Origin: DASXAI01 sp963728985
GTDB lineage: Bacteria; Actinomycetota; Acidimicrobiia; Acidimicrobiales; Ilumatobacteraceae
Direction of reading: 5' to 3'
Length of the DNA: 64,000 nt
NCBI GenBank assembly: GCA_963728985.1
Contig: CAVSME010000005.1
Coordinates: 62,001-126,000, forward strand
Made by a program: the position numbers and the translations under genes. The notes beneath the pieces were generated by a model. That model ran no database searches. It was given only the letters and a program-made list of their open reading frames with translations, and had not been told where the DNA came from. Within the stretch, counting starts at the first letter, position 1. Every line of letters begins with the position of its first letter. Below are positions 9,098 to 16,608 of the stretch, piece by piece.

Positions 9098-10945
9098 TCA
9101 TTCCACGAGGACAGGTACGGACGTCACGACCGTGTTGGGCCGGTACAGCAGTCGTGCTTTCAGCGCCAGGGCGCTCTGGTTGTGGAGGAATTGCGTGGAC
9201 CACGAGGTGACGAACTCGGGGATGATCACGGTGATCATCTCGTCGGGCGACTCCTGGTCGAGCTCGTCAAGGTACTGGAGGACCGGGCGGGTCAGCTCCC
9301 GGTAGGGCGAGTAGATGGTGTGGAGCTCGACGGGGATGTTGTGGTCGTCCCAGCTCTTGGTGAGCTCCTCCTGCTCGGTGGGGTCGCCCACGACCGACAC
9401 GGCCAGCAGGCGATCGGGCGCCAGCGAGCGGGCGTAGCTCAGCGCGTTCAGGGCGCCGCGGTTCACGCTGCCGACGAGCACGACGGCGACGTGGGTGTGG
9501 CGGGGCGGGCGGTACTCGGGCGTCACCTTCACGGAGTCGCGCACGCGGTCATAGTGGCGGCCGATCGACTTGAGGCCGACGACGAGCACCGGGATCAGGG
9601 CGGCCGGGATCCAGGCCCCGATGGCGAACTTGGAGACCACCACGACCGTGAGCACGACGCCGGTGGCGAGGGCGCCGACGGCGTTGATGATCATGCCGAC
9701 CAGCCAGCCCCGCTCCCGCAGGCGCCAGTGGTGCACGACCATGCCGGTCTGCGACAGGGTGAACCCGGTGAAGACGCCGACGGCATAGAGCGGGATCAGG
9801 GCACTGACATCGCCCTTGAAGATGACGATGAGCACCGTGGCCAGGCCGGCCAGCACGAGCACGCCGTTGGAGAACACGAGCCGGTCGCCGCGGTTGGACA
9901 GCTGACGCGGGAGGTAGCCGTCCCGGGAGATGATCGACGACAGGCGCGGGAAGTCGGCGTAGGCGGTGTTGGCGGCCAGGATCAAGATGGCGAATGTGGA
10001 GAACTGCAACAGGTAGTAGAGGAACGTGCCATCGCCGAACACGGCGGTGCCCATGATCGACAGCACCGTCTCGCCGTTCTCCTGCGGGATGGGCTGCAGG
10101 TGGTGAGCCAGGACGCTGAGCCCGAAGAAGCAGCCGCCGAGGATGGTGCCCATCGCGATGAGGGTCATCGACGCATTGCGGGGCTCGGGCCGCCGGAAGG
10201 CGGGCACCCCGTTCGACACCGCTTCGACGCCGGAGAGGGCGACGGCACCGGACGAGAAGGCCCGCATCAAGATGAACAACGTGATGCCCGCCGACGTGGC
10301 GCCGGGTTTGGTCAGCGCGTTGAGCGCTTCCTCCTGACCCTGGATAACCCCGAGGTTGGAGAAGTACACCTGATAGAGCCCACTGCCGATCAGGAGGAGG
10401 AGGGAGACGACGTAGATGTATGTGGGGCCGGCGAAGATGCGACCGCTTTCTTTCACGCCCCGCAAGTTGGCCACGGTCATCAGAATGACGAAGGCCACGC
10501 AGATCTCGACCCGGTAGCCGCGCAGCGACGGGAAGGCCGACGTGATGGCGGCCGTACCGGCCGACACCGACACGGCGACGGTGAGGACGTAGTCGACCAG
10601 CAACGACGACCCCGCCACCAGCGCCGGCGTCCGCCCCAGGTTCTCCCGGGAGACGATGTACGACCCGCCGCCGCTGGGATAGGCGTAGAGCGTCTGGCGG
10701 TAGCTGATCACCACGATGGCCAGCAGCACGACCACGATGATCGAGATCGGCACCAAGTACTCGAAGGCGGCCAGCCCGCCGGCGGCCACGAGGACGAGGA
10801 GGATCTCCTCCGTGGCGTAGGCGGTCGACGAGATGGCGTCGGAGGCGAAGACCGCCAGCGCGATCTTCTTGGTCAGCCGCTGGTGGTGCTCTTCCGAAGA
10901 GGGGATGGGCGGGCCGATGAAGATCCGCTTGAGGGTCGAGTACAT
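9098..10945 (-). CDS. kimA: KimA-type high-affinity K+ importer (APC superfamily permease)
   Basis: 615 aa: about 12 membrane segments, then a cytosolic C-terminal domain of about 150 residues with a universal-stress-like fold (HVAVVLVGSVNRGALNALSYA). The N-terminus reads LAVFASDAISSTAYATEEIL. Asp36, Tyr43 and Asp117 fall at the same numbers as K+-coordinating residues I recall for Bacillus subtilis KimA (YdaO), and Glu240 in GVEAVSNG is the likely counterpart of its Glu233. Two TrkA/RCK genes lie just beyond a decayed paralogue, which supports potassium transport over amino acid transport. A TAACGT hexamer (10957-10962, minus strand) is 11 bases before the ATG. No c-di-AMP riboswitch fits in the 35-base leader region. 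Confidence 0.82.
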   Translation of the reverse strand: MYSTLKRIFIGPPIPSSEEHHQRLTKKIALAVFASDAISSTAYATEEILLVLVAAGGLAAFEYLVPISIIVVVLLAIVVISYRQTLYAYPSGGGSYIVSRENLGRTPALVAGSSLLVDYVLTVAVSVSAGTAAITSAFPSLRGYRVEICVAFVILMTVANLRGVKESGRIFAGPTYIYVVSLLLLIGSGLYQVYFSNLGVIQGQEEALNALTKPGATSAGITLFILMRAFSSGAVALSGVEAVSNGVPAFRRPEPRNASMTLIAMGTILGGCFFGLSVLAHHLQPIPQENGETVLSIMGTAVFGDGTFLYYLLQFSTFAILILAANTAYADFPRLSSIISRDGYLPRQLSNRGDRLVFSNGVLVLAGLATVLIVIFKGDVSALIPLYAVGVFTGFTLSQTGMVVHHWRLRERGWLVGMIINAVGALATGVVLTVVVVSKFAIGAWIPAALIPVLVVGLKSIGRHYDRVRDSVKVTPEYRPPRHTHVAVVLVGSVNRGALNALSYARSLAPDRLLAVSVVGDPTEQEELTKSWDDHNIPVELHTIYSPYRELTRPVLQYLDELDQESPDEMITVIIPEFVTSWSTQFLHNQSALALKARLLYRPNTVVTSVPVLVE

Positions 10946-10980
10946 GTCGGAAGCGGACGTTACCCATCCGCCCGCCGCCG

Positions 10981-11629
10981 CTACTCCACCAGCACGGGTA
11001 CCGACGTGACGACCGTGTTGGCCCCGAACAGGAGCCGGGCCTTGAGCGCCAACGCCGTCTGGTTGTGCAGGATCTGCGTGTACCAGGTGGTCACCACGAA
11101 TTCGGGGATGACGACGGTGATGAGGTCATCGGGGTCCTCGGCGTCGAGCTCGTCGAGGAAGGCGAGGACGGGGCCGGTCAGGTCCCGATACGATGTCACG
11201 CTCGTCCCACTGCCGCTCGATGGCCCGCTGCTCGTCGGCGTCACCCACGATGCTGATGGCGATGAGGCGGTCGGGGGCGAGCGAGCGGGCGTACTGCAAC
11301 CCGTTGAGCGTTCCCTTGTGCAAGGCGCCGACGAGCACGACGACGGTGTGCGTATAGCGCCGCGGGCGCCAATCGAACGGGGCGGCGGTGGCCGCCCGCT
11401 CCAGCGGGGGCCGCGGTTGCGCCACTGGTAGACCACCATGCCGCTCTGGGAGAGGCGTAGATCGTTTGGCGGTAGCTGGTGACCACGATGGCCAGCAGGC
11501 GTAGGCCGTGGAGGAGATGGCGTCCGAGGCGAACACGGCCAGCGCGATCAGCTTGATCAGGCGGTGGTGGTGCTCGTCGGCCGACGCGATGGGCGGCCCG
11601 ATGAAGACCCGCTTCAGCGTCGAGTACAT
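10981..11629 (-). pseudogene. Decayed second copy of kimA with several internal deletions
   Basis: The gene starts at 11629 with MYSTLKRVFIGPPIASADEH, almost identical to intact kimA, and ends with TVVTSVPVLVE and the same stop. Only about 215 of roughly 615 codons remain, in different frames. The surviving blocks are: residues 1-44 (through SDAISSTAYA), the SYRQTIYA block, the SQSGMVVYQWRNRG block, the start of the cytosolic domain (RRYTHTVVVLVGALHKG), and the final block (SYRDLTGPVLAFLDELD). At least four deletions removed nearly all membrane segments, so no transporter can be made. A TACGGT -10-like element remains at 11636-11641. It lies 35 bases upstream of the intact copy in the same orientation, so it arose by tandem duplication or recombination. 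Confidence 0.88.
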
Positions 11630-11635
11630 CGGCGC

Positions 11636-11641
11636 ACCGTA
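11636..11641 (-). promoter_or_regulatory. -10 element before the kimA pseudogene
   Basis: TACGGT on the minus strand, 6 bases before the former start codon. It lies back to back with the trkA -10 (11653-11658), forming a compact divergent promoter region. Confidence 0.4.
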
Positions 11642-11652
11642 GTCATGGCGAT

Positions 11653-11658
11653 TATGGT
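11653..11658 (+). promoter_or_regulatory. -10 element of first trkA gene
   Basis: TATGGT followed by 6 bases and the GTG start at 11665; leaderless arrangement. Confidence 0.5.
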
Positions 11659-11664
11659 CCAGGC

Positions 11665-12333
11665 GTGCACGTCGTCATCGTCGGCTGTGGCCGAGTGGGC
11701 TCGGCGCTGGCTCTCAACCTGACGAGCGCCGGTCACACGGTCGCCATCATCGACAAGCGCTCGGAGTCCTTCGCCCGGCTCGGTGCCGGCTTCACCGGAC
11801 AGGCCATCGCCGGCATCGGCTTCGATCGGGACCGACTGATCGAGGCGGGCATCGAGCGGGCCGGTGCCGTGGCCGCCGTCACGAGCGGCGACAACTCGAA
11901 CATCATGATCGCGCGAGTGGCGCGCGAGACGTTCGGGGTCGAGCGGGTCGTGGCTCGCATCTACGACCCGCGCCGCGCCGCGATCTACCAGCGCCTCGGA
12001 ATCCCGACCGTCGCCACTGTGGCGTGGACGTCCGAGCGCGTGCTGCGCCGCATCCTGCCCGACGAGCCGGCGGTCGAGTGGGTGGACCCCAGCGCCCGCG
12101 TGATGCTGATCGAGCGGGTCGTGCCGGCGTCGTGGGCGGGTCACCCGCTCAGCGACCTCGAGGCCCCGGGCGAGGTCCGGGTGATGGCGGTGAGCCGCCT
12201 GGGCGTGGCCCAGGTGCCGACGTCGGATCTCGTGGTGCAGGAAGGCGACGTCGTGTACCTCAGCGTCGCCGGGGATGCGATGGCGTCGGTCGACAGCCGG
12301 CTGGCCGGTCCGGTGAAAGCAGGGGGGCACTGA
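11665..12333 (+). CDS. TrkA-family K+ uptake regulatory protein (RCK_N + RCK_C), first copy
   Basis: 222 aa, GTG start supported by a TATGGT hexamer 6 bases upstream. The N-terminal Rossmann RCK_N domain begins HVVIVGCGRVGSALALNL, with an acidic residue after strand 2 (IIDKR) for NAD(H) binding. The C-terminal about 75 residues form an RCK_C (TrkA_C) domain. Such proteins sit on the cytosolic face and gate K+ channels or transporters by nucleotide and ligand binding. It is followed one base later by a second TrkA gene. No Trk/Ktr membrane subunit is visible, so the divergent KimA-type permease is the likely partner. Confidence 0.9.
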   Translation: MHVVIVGCGRVGSALALNLTSAGHTVAIIDKRSESFARLGAGFTGQAIAGIGFDRDRLIEAGIERAGAVAAVTSGDNSNIMIARVARETFGVERVVARIYDPRRAAIYQRLGIPTVATVAWTSERVLRRILPDEPAVEWVDPSARVMLIERVVPASWAGHPLSDLEAPGEVRVMAVSRLGVAQVPTSDLVVQEGDVVYLSVAGDAMASVDSRLAGPVKAGGH

Positions 12334-12334
12334 G

Positions 12335-13006
12335 GTGCGAGTCGTGATCGCCGGCGGCGGCAGCGTGGGCAAGTTCATCGCCGAGCAGCTCCACAAGGGC
12401 GGCCACGAGGTGCTCATCATCGACAACGACCCGTCGGTGGTGCGCCGCGCCATGGCCGATCGCGAGCCCGAAGGCGTGCCGTGGTTCCAGGCCGACGCCT
12501 GCGAGGTGTCGAAGCTGGCCGAGGCCAACGTCGAGAAGGCCGACGTGGTGGCGGCGGTCACCGGTGACGACGAGGACAACCTCGTGACGTCGCTCCTGGC
12601 CAAGCAGGAGTTCGGCGTGCCCCGCGTGGTGGCGCGCGTGAACAACCCCAAGAACGAGTGGATGTTCAACCAGATGTGGGGCGTCGACGTGGCCGTGTCC
12701 ACGCCGCACCTCATCACCGCCCTGGTCGAGGAAGCGGTGAGCGTGGGCTCGTTCGTGCGCCTGCTGTCGTTCGAGGGCGGCAAGGCCAAGCTGGCCGAGG
12801 TGACGCTGGCGGCGGGCTCGCCAGCGGCCGACAAGGAGATCGCCGAGCTGGGCCTGCCGCGCGACTCCACCGTGGTGGCGATCGTGCGCAACGACCGCGT
12901 CGTGGTGCCCCGCGGCGACACGCTCATCCGGGTCGGCGACGAGGTGCTCGTGTTGGTGACGGTCGACTCCGAAGACGACGTCCGCCAGATCCTGACCGGG
13001 AGCTAA
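12335..13006 (+). CDS. TrkA-family K+ uptake regulatory protein, second copy
   Basis: 223 aa, GTG start one base after the previous stop. The Rossmann motif is VIAGGGSVGKFIAEQL, followed by IIDNDPSVV (acidic ribose ligand). The RCK_C domain ends DEVLVLVTVDSEDDVRQIL. It differs enough from the first copy to suggest a heteromeric RCK ring. The 3' part is covered on the opposite strand by an open frame continuing from the OB-fold gene; TrkA is the real gene here. Confidence 0.9.
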   Translation: MRVVIAGGGSVGKFIAEQLHKGGHEVLIIDNDPSVVRRAMADREPEGVPWFQADACEVSKLAEANVEKADVVAAVTGDDEDNLVTSLLAKQEFGVPRVVARVNNPKNEWMFNQMWGVDVAVSTPHLITALVEEAVSVGSFVRLLSFEGGKAKLAEVTLAAGSPAADKEIAELGLPRDSTVVAIVRNDRVVVPRGDTLIRVGDEVLVLVTVDSEDDVRQILTGS

Positions 13007-13360
13007 GCGCGGGAGCAGGGTGTAGGCGGGGTTCAGGATCACGCACTTGCCCCGCTCGTTGTGAGCGACGCCCTCCACGATCACGCCCCGCCCGTGCTCC
13101 AACCCGCCGACGGCTCGGCGGCCGGTGAACACGACGGTGGCGTCGGCGGTGCCGTCGCTCATCACGATCTCGAGGGCGGGCACCCCGGAGCGCGGGACCG
13201 TGCGGATGCGCTTGATCTCCCCGGCCACCTTGACCTTCTGCCGGAGCTCGAGATCGCACATCTTGGTGACACCCGGCTGGGTGAACTTCTTCTGGAGGCT
13301 CTCCTTGTGGAGGTCCTCCGTGTCGGCGGTCCACCGCTTCTTCAGATCCCGCAGTCCCAC
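13007..13360 (-). CDS. OB-fold nucleic-acid-binding protein (conserved part; frame stays open further)
   Basis: GTG start at 13360 with TAGGAT (13369-13374, minus) 8 bases upstream. The first about 118 residues match the small actinobacterial OB-fold proteins often found next to TrkA and KimA-like genes: QKVKVAGEIKRIRTVPRSG, MSDGTADATVVFTGRR and a final NPAYTLLP. Family members usually stop about there. In this window no in-frame stop occurs, and the frame continues to 12260 antisense to the second trkA gene. I give only the supported part; the true end is uncertain. The family's function is unknown beyond probable single-strand nucleic acid binding. Confidence 0.65.
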
Positions 13361-13368
13361 GCCTGCTG

Positions 13369-13374
13369 ATCCTA
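13369..13374 (-). promoter_or_regulatory. -10 element of the OB-fold gene
   Basis: TAGGAT on the minus strand, 8 bases before the GTG at 13360. It is paired with a divergent TAGCAT at 13387-13392. Confidence 0.45.
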
Positions 13375-13386
13375 CCGCTGGCCCCG

Positions 13387-13392
13387 TAGCAT
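13387..13392 (+). promoter_or_regulatory. -10 element of the gene at 13402
   Basis: TAGCAT, 9 bases before the GTG start at 13402. Confidence 0.4.
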
Positions 13393-13401
13393 CCAGCGGC
13401 C

Positions 13402-13824
13402 GTGAAGACCCGCACCCTCATCCTGCTGGCCATGGCTTGTGGTCTGGCCATCCTGGTGGCGGGGGGAGCGTTCCTGTGGCGGGTGATCGCCAACAAGGAC
13501 GAGCTGACGGTGCCCGACCCGGCGGTTGTCGGGGCCACCCAGCAGGTCGGACCCGTCCAGGCGACGGTCGTCGAGTACTCCGTGCTCGGAGACCAGCTCA
13601 ACGTCACCGTTCGCCTCGACACCAGCACGCCCCTCGATGACGCTGGGGCGGGGTGGGCGCTGCTCGTCGACGGGAAGCTGGCCCACCCGGTCGACACGAC
13701 CAGCACCCGGGCATGCGCGGGCATGCGGGTGGCGGTCGGCCGACCCGTCGAGTGCACGCTGGCGTTCCGAGCGGCCGACGGTGACCGGTACGTGGCCTAC
13801 GAGCAGCGGCTGTGGCGCCTCTAG
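13402..13824 (+). CDS. Membrane-anchored hypothetical protein, DUF4352-like
   Basis: 140 aa, GTG start. One N-terminal membrane segment (ILLAMACGLAILVAGGAFLW) is followed by an extracytoplasmic beta-rich domain of about 105 residues, with two cysteines (TRACAGM and VECTLAF) that could form a disulfide. The layout (anchor, then a domain with VVEYSVLGDQLNVTVRLD) resembles DUF4352/telomeric-repeat-like immunoglobulin folds, but the match is not strong enough to name. It precedes lpd by 20 bases, yet lpd has its own -10 element, so the two need not be functionally linked. Confidence 0.7.
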   Translation: MKTRTLILLAMACGLAILVAGGAFLWRVIANKDELTVPDPAVVGATQQVGPVQATVVEYSVLGDQLNVTVRLDTSTPLDDAGAGWALLVDGKLAHPVDTTSTRACAGMRVAVGRPVECTLAFRAADGDRYVAYEQRLWRL

Positions 13825-13831
13825 CGGCCGC

Positions 13832-13837
13832 TACCCT
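13832..13837 (+). promoter_or_regulatory. -10 element of lpd
   Basis: TACCCT, 7 bases before the ATG at 13845; supports that start over an in-frame upstream codon at 13812. Confidence 0.5.
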
Positions 13838-13844
13838 GACCGGC

Positions 13845-15245
13845 ATGCCCGAGCAGTACGACCTGGTGGTCATCGGTGGTGGTCCGGGCGGCTACGCCGC
13901 CGCCCTCTACGGCGCCAGCGCCGGTCTGAAGGTGGCGTGCGTGGAGAAGGACAAGGTGGGCGGCACGTGCCTCCACCGGGGCTGCGTGCCGGCCAAGGAG
14001 TTCCTGGAGACGGCGGCGGTGTACCGGCACGTCGCCGGGGCCAAGGAGTTCGGCATCGAGGCCGGCCAGCCCACCATCGACTTCGGCGTGAGCCAGGCCC
14101 GCAAGCAGCGGGTGGTGGACAACCTCTTCAAGGGCCTGTCGGGCTTGATGAAGGCCCGCAAGATCGACATCTACAACGGCGCCGGATCGCTCGGCGCCGA
14201 CCACACGGTCACGGTGAAGGGCAACGACGGTTCGAGCACCACGCTGCGCGGCACGAACGTGGTGCTGGCCGCCGGCTCGGCGCCTCGGAGCATCCCCGGC
14301 TTCGACGTGGACGGACGGGTGGTGCTCACGTCCGACGAAGTGCTGATGCTCGACCATGTGCCGAAGAGCGTCGTGGTGATCGGCGGCGGCGCCATCGGCT
14401 GCGAGTTCGCCTCCACGTTCTCCGACCTCGGCGCCAAGGTGACGATCCTCGAGTTCCTCCCGAAGATCCTCCCCGGCTGCGACGCCGACGTGGCCAGCGT
14501 GGTCGTGCGCTCCTTCCAGAAGCGGGGCATCACCATCCGCACCGGCACCAAGGTGGTCGGCCACGAGCCCACCGGCAGCGGCACGAAGGTGCTCGTCGAG
14601 GGGGGCGATCCCGTCGAGGCCGACGCCGTCATCGTGTCGGTCGGCCGGCGGCCCTACAGCGACCTCCTCGGCCTGACGGGCACCGCCGTCAAGGTCACCG
14701 ACCGCGGGTTCGTCGAGGTCGACGAGCTCTGCCGCACGGGCGAGGCCGGTGTCTACGCCCTCGGCGACCTGCGCGACGGGCCGCAGCTGGCCCACATCGG
14801 CTTCGCCGAAGCGATCATGGTCGTGAAGGACATCTTGGGCGAGGACCCGCTCCCCGTCGCCTACGACAAGGTGCCGTGGGCCATCTACTGCCACCCCGAG
14901 GTCGCCTTCGCCGGGTACTCCGAGGACGCGGCTCGCGACGCCGGCTTCGACGTGGTGACGCACAAGGACGCCTTCCGCGGCAACAGCCGGGCCCAGATCA
15001 TCGGCGAGGTCGAGGGTCTGGTGAAGGTCATCGCCGAGAAGGGGTCCGACGGCAAGGCCGGGCGGGTGCTGGGCGTGCACATGGTCGGCCCATGGGTGAC
15101 TGAACAGCTGGGCCAGGGGTACCTGGCGGTCAACTGGGAAGCCACCGTGGACGAGGTGGCCGCGTTCGTCCAGCCCCACCCGAGCCTCTCCGAGGCGTTC
15201 GGGGAGGCATTCATCGCCCTCACCGGAAGGAGCCTCCACGGCTGA
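13845..15245 (+). CDS. lpdA: Dihydrolipoyl dehydrogenase (E3)
   Basis: 466 aa, full length. FAD site VIGGGPGGYAAALYGA; redox-active disulfide Cys42-Cys47 in GGTCLHRGCVPAK; NAD site VVIGGGAIGCEFAS; second FAD motif VYALGDL; C-terminal catalytic HPSLSEAF. It reoxidises dihydrolipoamide on 2-oxoacid dehydrogenase complexes with NAD+. Its stop codon shares one base with the E2 start. The E2 and the lipoate ligation/synthesis gene follow, so this unit supplies two complex subunits and their cofactor. No E1 gene is present. Confidence 0.95.
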   Translation: MPEQYDLVVIGGGPGGYAAALYGASAGLKVACVEKDKVGGTCLHRGCVPAKEFLETAAVYRHVAGAKEFGIEAGQPTIDFGVSQARKQRVVDNLFKGLSGLMKARKIDIYNGAGSLGADHTVTVKGNDGSSTTLRGTNVVLAAGSAPRSIPGFDVDGRVVLTSDEVLMLDHVPKSVVVIGGGAIGCEFASTFSDLGAKVTILEFLPKILPGCDADVASVVVRSFQKRGITIRTGTKVVGHEPTGSGTKVLVEGGDPVEADAVIVSVGRRPYSDLLGLTGTAVKVTDRGFVEVDELCRTGEAGVYALGDLRDGPQLAHIGFAEAIMVVKDILGEDPLPVAYDKVPWAIYCHPEVAFAGYSEDAARDAGFDVVTHKDAFRGNSRAQIIGEVEGLVKVIAEKGSDGKAGRVLGVHMVGPWVTEQLGQGYLAVNWEATVDEVAAFVQPHPSLSEAFGEAFIALTGRSLHG

Positions 15246-16606
15246 TGGCCGACGTCACCATGCCCCAACTCGGTGAGACGGTCACCGAGGGGACGATCAC
15301 CAAGTGGTTCAAGCAGGTCGGCGACGAGGTCAAGGCCGACGAACCCCTCTTCGAGGTGTCCACCGACAAGGTCGACACCGAGGTGCCCTCACCGATCGCC
15401 GGCACGCTGGTCGAGATCAAGGTCAACGAGGGCGAGGTGGTGGAAGTCGGCGCCTTGATCGCCGTCGTCGGTGACGCCGGTGCTGCCCCCGCCCCTGCCC
15501 CCGCCGCCGAGGCCCCTCCCGCGGCGGCGGAGCCGGAACCGGAGGCGCCGCCGGCGGAACCCGAGCCGGAACCGGAGCCGGCCGAGGCGCCCGAGACGGC
15601 GGAACCGCCGCCCGCGCCCCAGGCCACCAACGGTGCCAACCGACTCCTGTCGCCGGTGGTGCGCCGGCTGGTGACCGAGCACGGCCTGCGCCCCGAAGAC
15701 ATCCGGGGCACCGGCCCGGGTGGGCGCATCACGCGCGACGACGTCGTCAACCACATCGAACACGGCGCACCGGCGGCGCCCGCACCGGCTGCAGCCGCAC
15801 CGGCCGCAGCTGCACCGGCTCCGCCCGTCGAGGCTCCTGCTCGAGCGCCGGCTGCTCCCCGTGCCCCTGCCCCGGCAGCCGCCCGCCCCGGTCAGCGCGA
15901 CGAGAGCGTGAAGCTCTCCAAGATCCGCACGATCACCGGCGACCACATGCTGATGTCGCTGGCCACCAGCCCCCACGCCTTCAGCGTCGTGGAGGTGGAC
16001 TACGCCGCCGTCGACAAGGTGCGCACCGCCGTGCAGGACGAGTGGCGCGACGCCGAGGGCTTCATGCTCACCTACCTGCCGTTCATCAGCCGGGCGGTGA
16101 TCGACGCCTTCGCCGACTTCCCCCACCTGAACGCCACCGTGGGCGACGGCGAGCTGGTCGTGCACAAGTTCGTCGACCTCGGCATCGCCGTCGATCTGAA
16201 CTACGAGGGGCTGCTCGTGCCCATCGTGCGCGACGCCGACACCAAGCGCCTCCGGGCCATCGCCCGCGAGATCTTCGACCTCGCCAGCCGGGCCAAGAGC
16301 CGGCGCGTGTCGCCCGACGAGATCCAGGGTGGCACGTTCACCATCTCCAACAACGGCTCGGCCGGGTCGGTGCTCACCGCCGCCATCATCAACCAGCCGC
16401 AGGTGGCCATCCTTTCCACCGACGCCATCAAGCGCCGTCCCGTCGCGGTCGACCTCGGTGGCGGCGAGGAGGGCATCGCCATCCACCCGGTCGGGAACCT
16501 GGCCATGAGCTGGGACCACCGGGCCTTCGACGGCGCCTATGCCGCCCGGTTCCTCGTGCGGGTCAAGGAGATCCTCGAGACGCGCGACTGGGACGCCGAG
16601 CTGTAG
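15245..16606 (+). CDS. sucB: 2-oxoacid dehydrogenase E2 (dihydrolipoamide succinyltransferase type)
   Basis: 453 aa. Domains: one lipoyl domain (residues about 1-76, lipoyl lysine in VSTDKVDTEV); a long Ala/Pro/Glu linker; a peripheral subunit-binding domain (about 135-170, SPVVRRLVTEHGL); a second Ala/Pro linker; and the acyltransferase domain (about 225-453) with catalytic His425 and Asp429 in WDHRAFDG. It carries acyl groups between E1 and CoA. The single lipoyl domain and its partner suggest the 2-oxoglutarate complex, but branched-chain or pyruvate E2 cannot be excluded. Start overlaps the lpd stop by one base. Confidence 0.9.
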   Translation: MADVTMPQLGETVTEGTITKWFKQVGDEVKADEPLFEVSTDKVDTEVPSPIAGTLVEIKVNEGEVVEVGALIAVVGDAGAAPAPAPAAEAPPAAAEPEPEAPPAEPEPEPEPAEAPETAEPPPAPQATNGANRLLSPVVRRLVTEHGLRPEDIRGTGPGGRITRDDVVNHIEHGAPAAPAPAAAAPAAAAPAPPVEAPARAPAAPRAPAPAAARPGQRDESVKLSKIRTITGDHMLMSLATSPHAFSVVEVDYAAVDKVRTAVQDEWRDAEGFMLTYLPFISRAVIDAFADFPHLNATVGDGELVVHKFVDLGIAVDLNYEGLLVPIVRDADTKRLRAIAREIFDLASRAKSRRVSPDEIQGGTFTISNNGSAGSVLTAAIINQPQVAILSTDAIKRRPVAVDLGGGEEGIAIHPVGNLAMSWDHRAFDGAYAARFLVRVKEILETRDWDAEL

Positions 16607-16608
16607 CG

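Noticed and set aside
10946..10980. c-di-AMP (ydaO) riboswitch before kimA
   Set aside because: The available 35 bases cannot hold the aptamer of about 120 bases or more, and a -10 hexamer is only 11 bases from the ATG.
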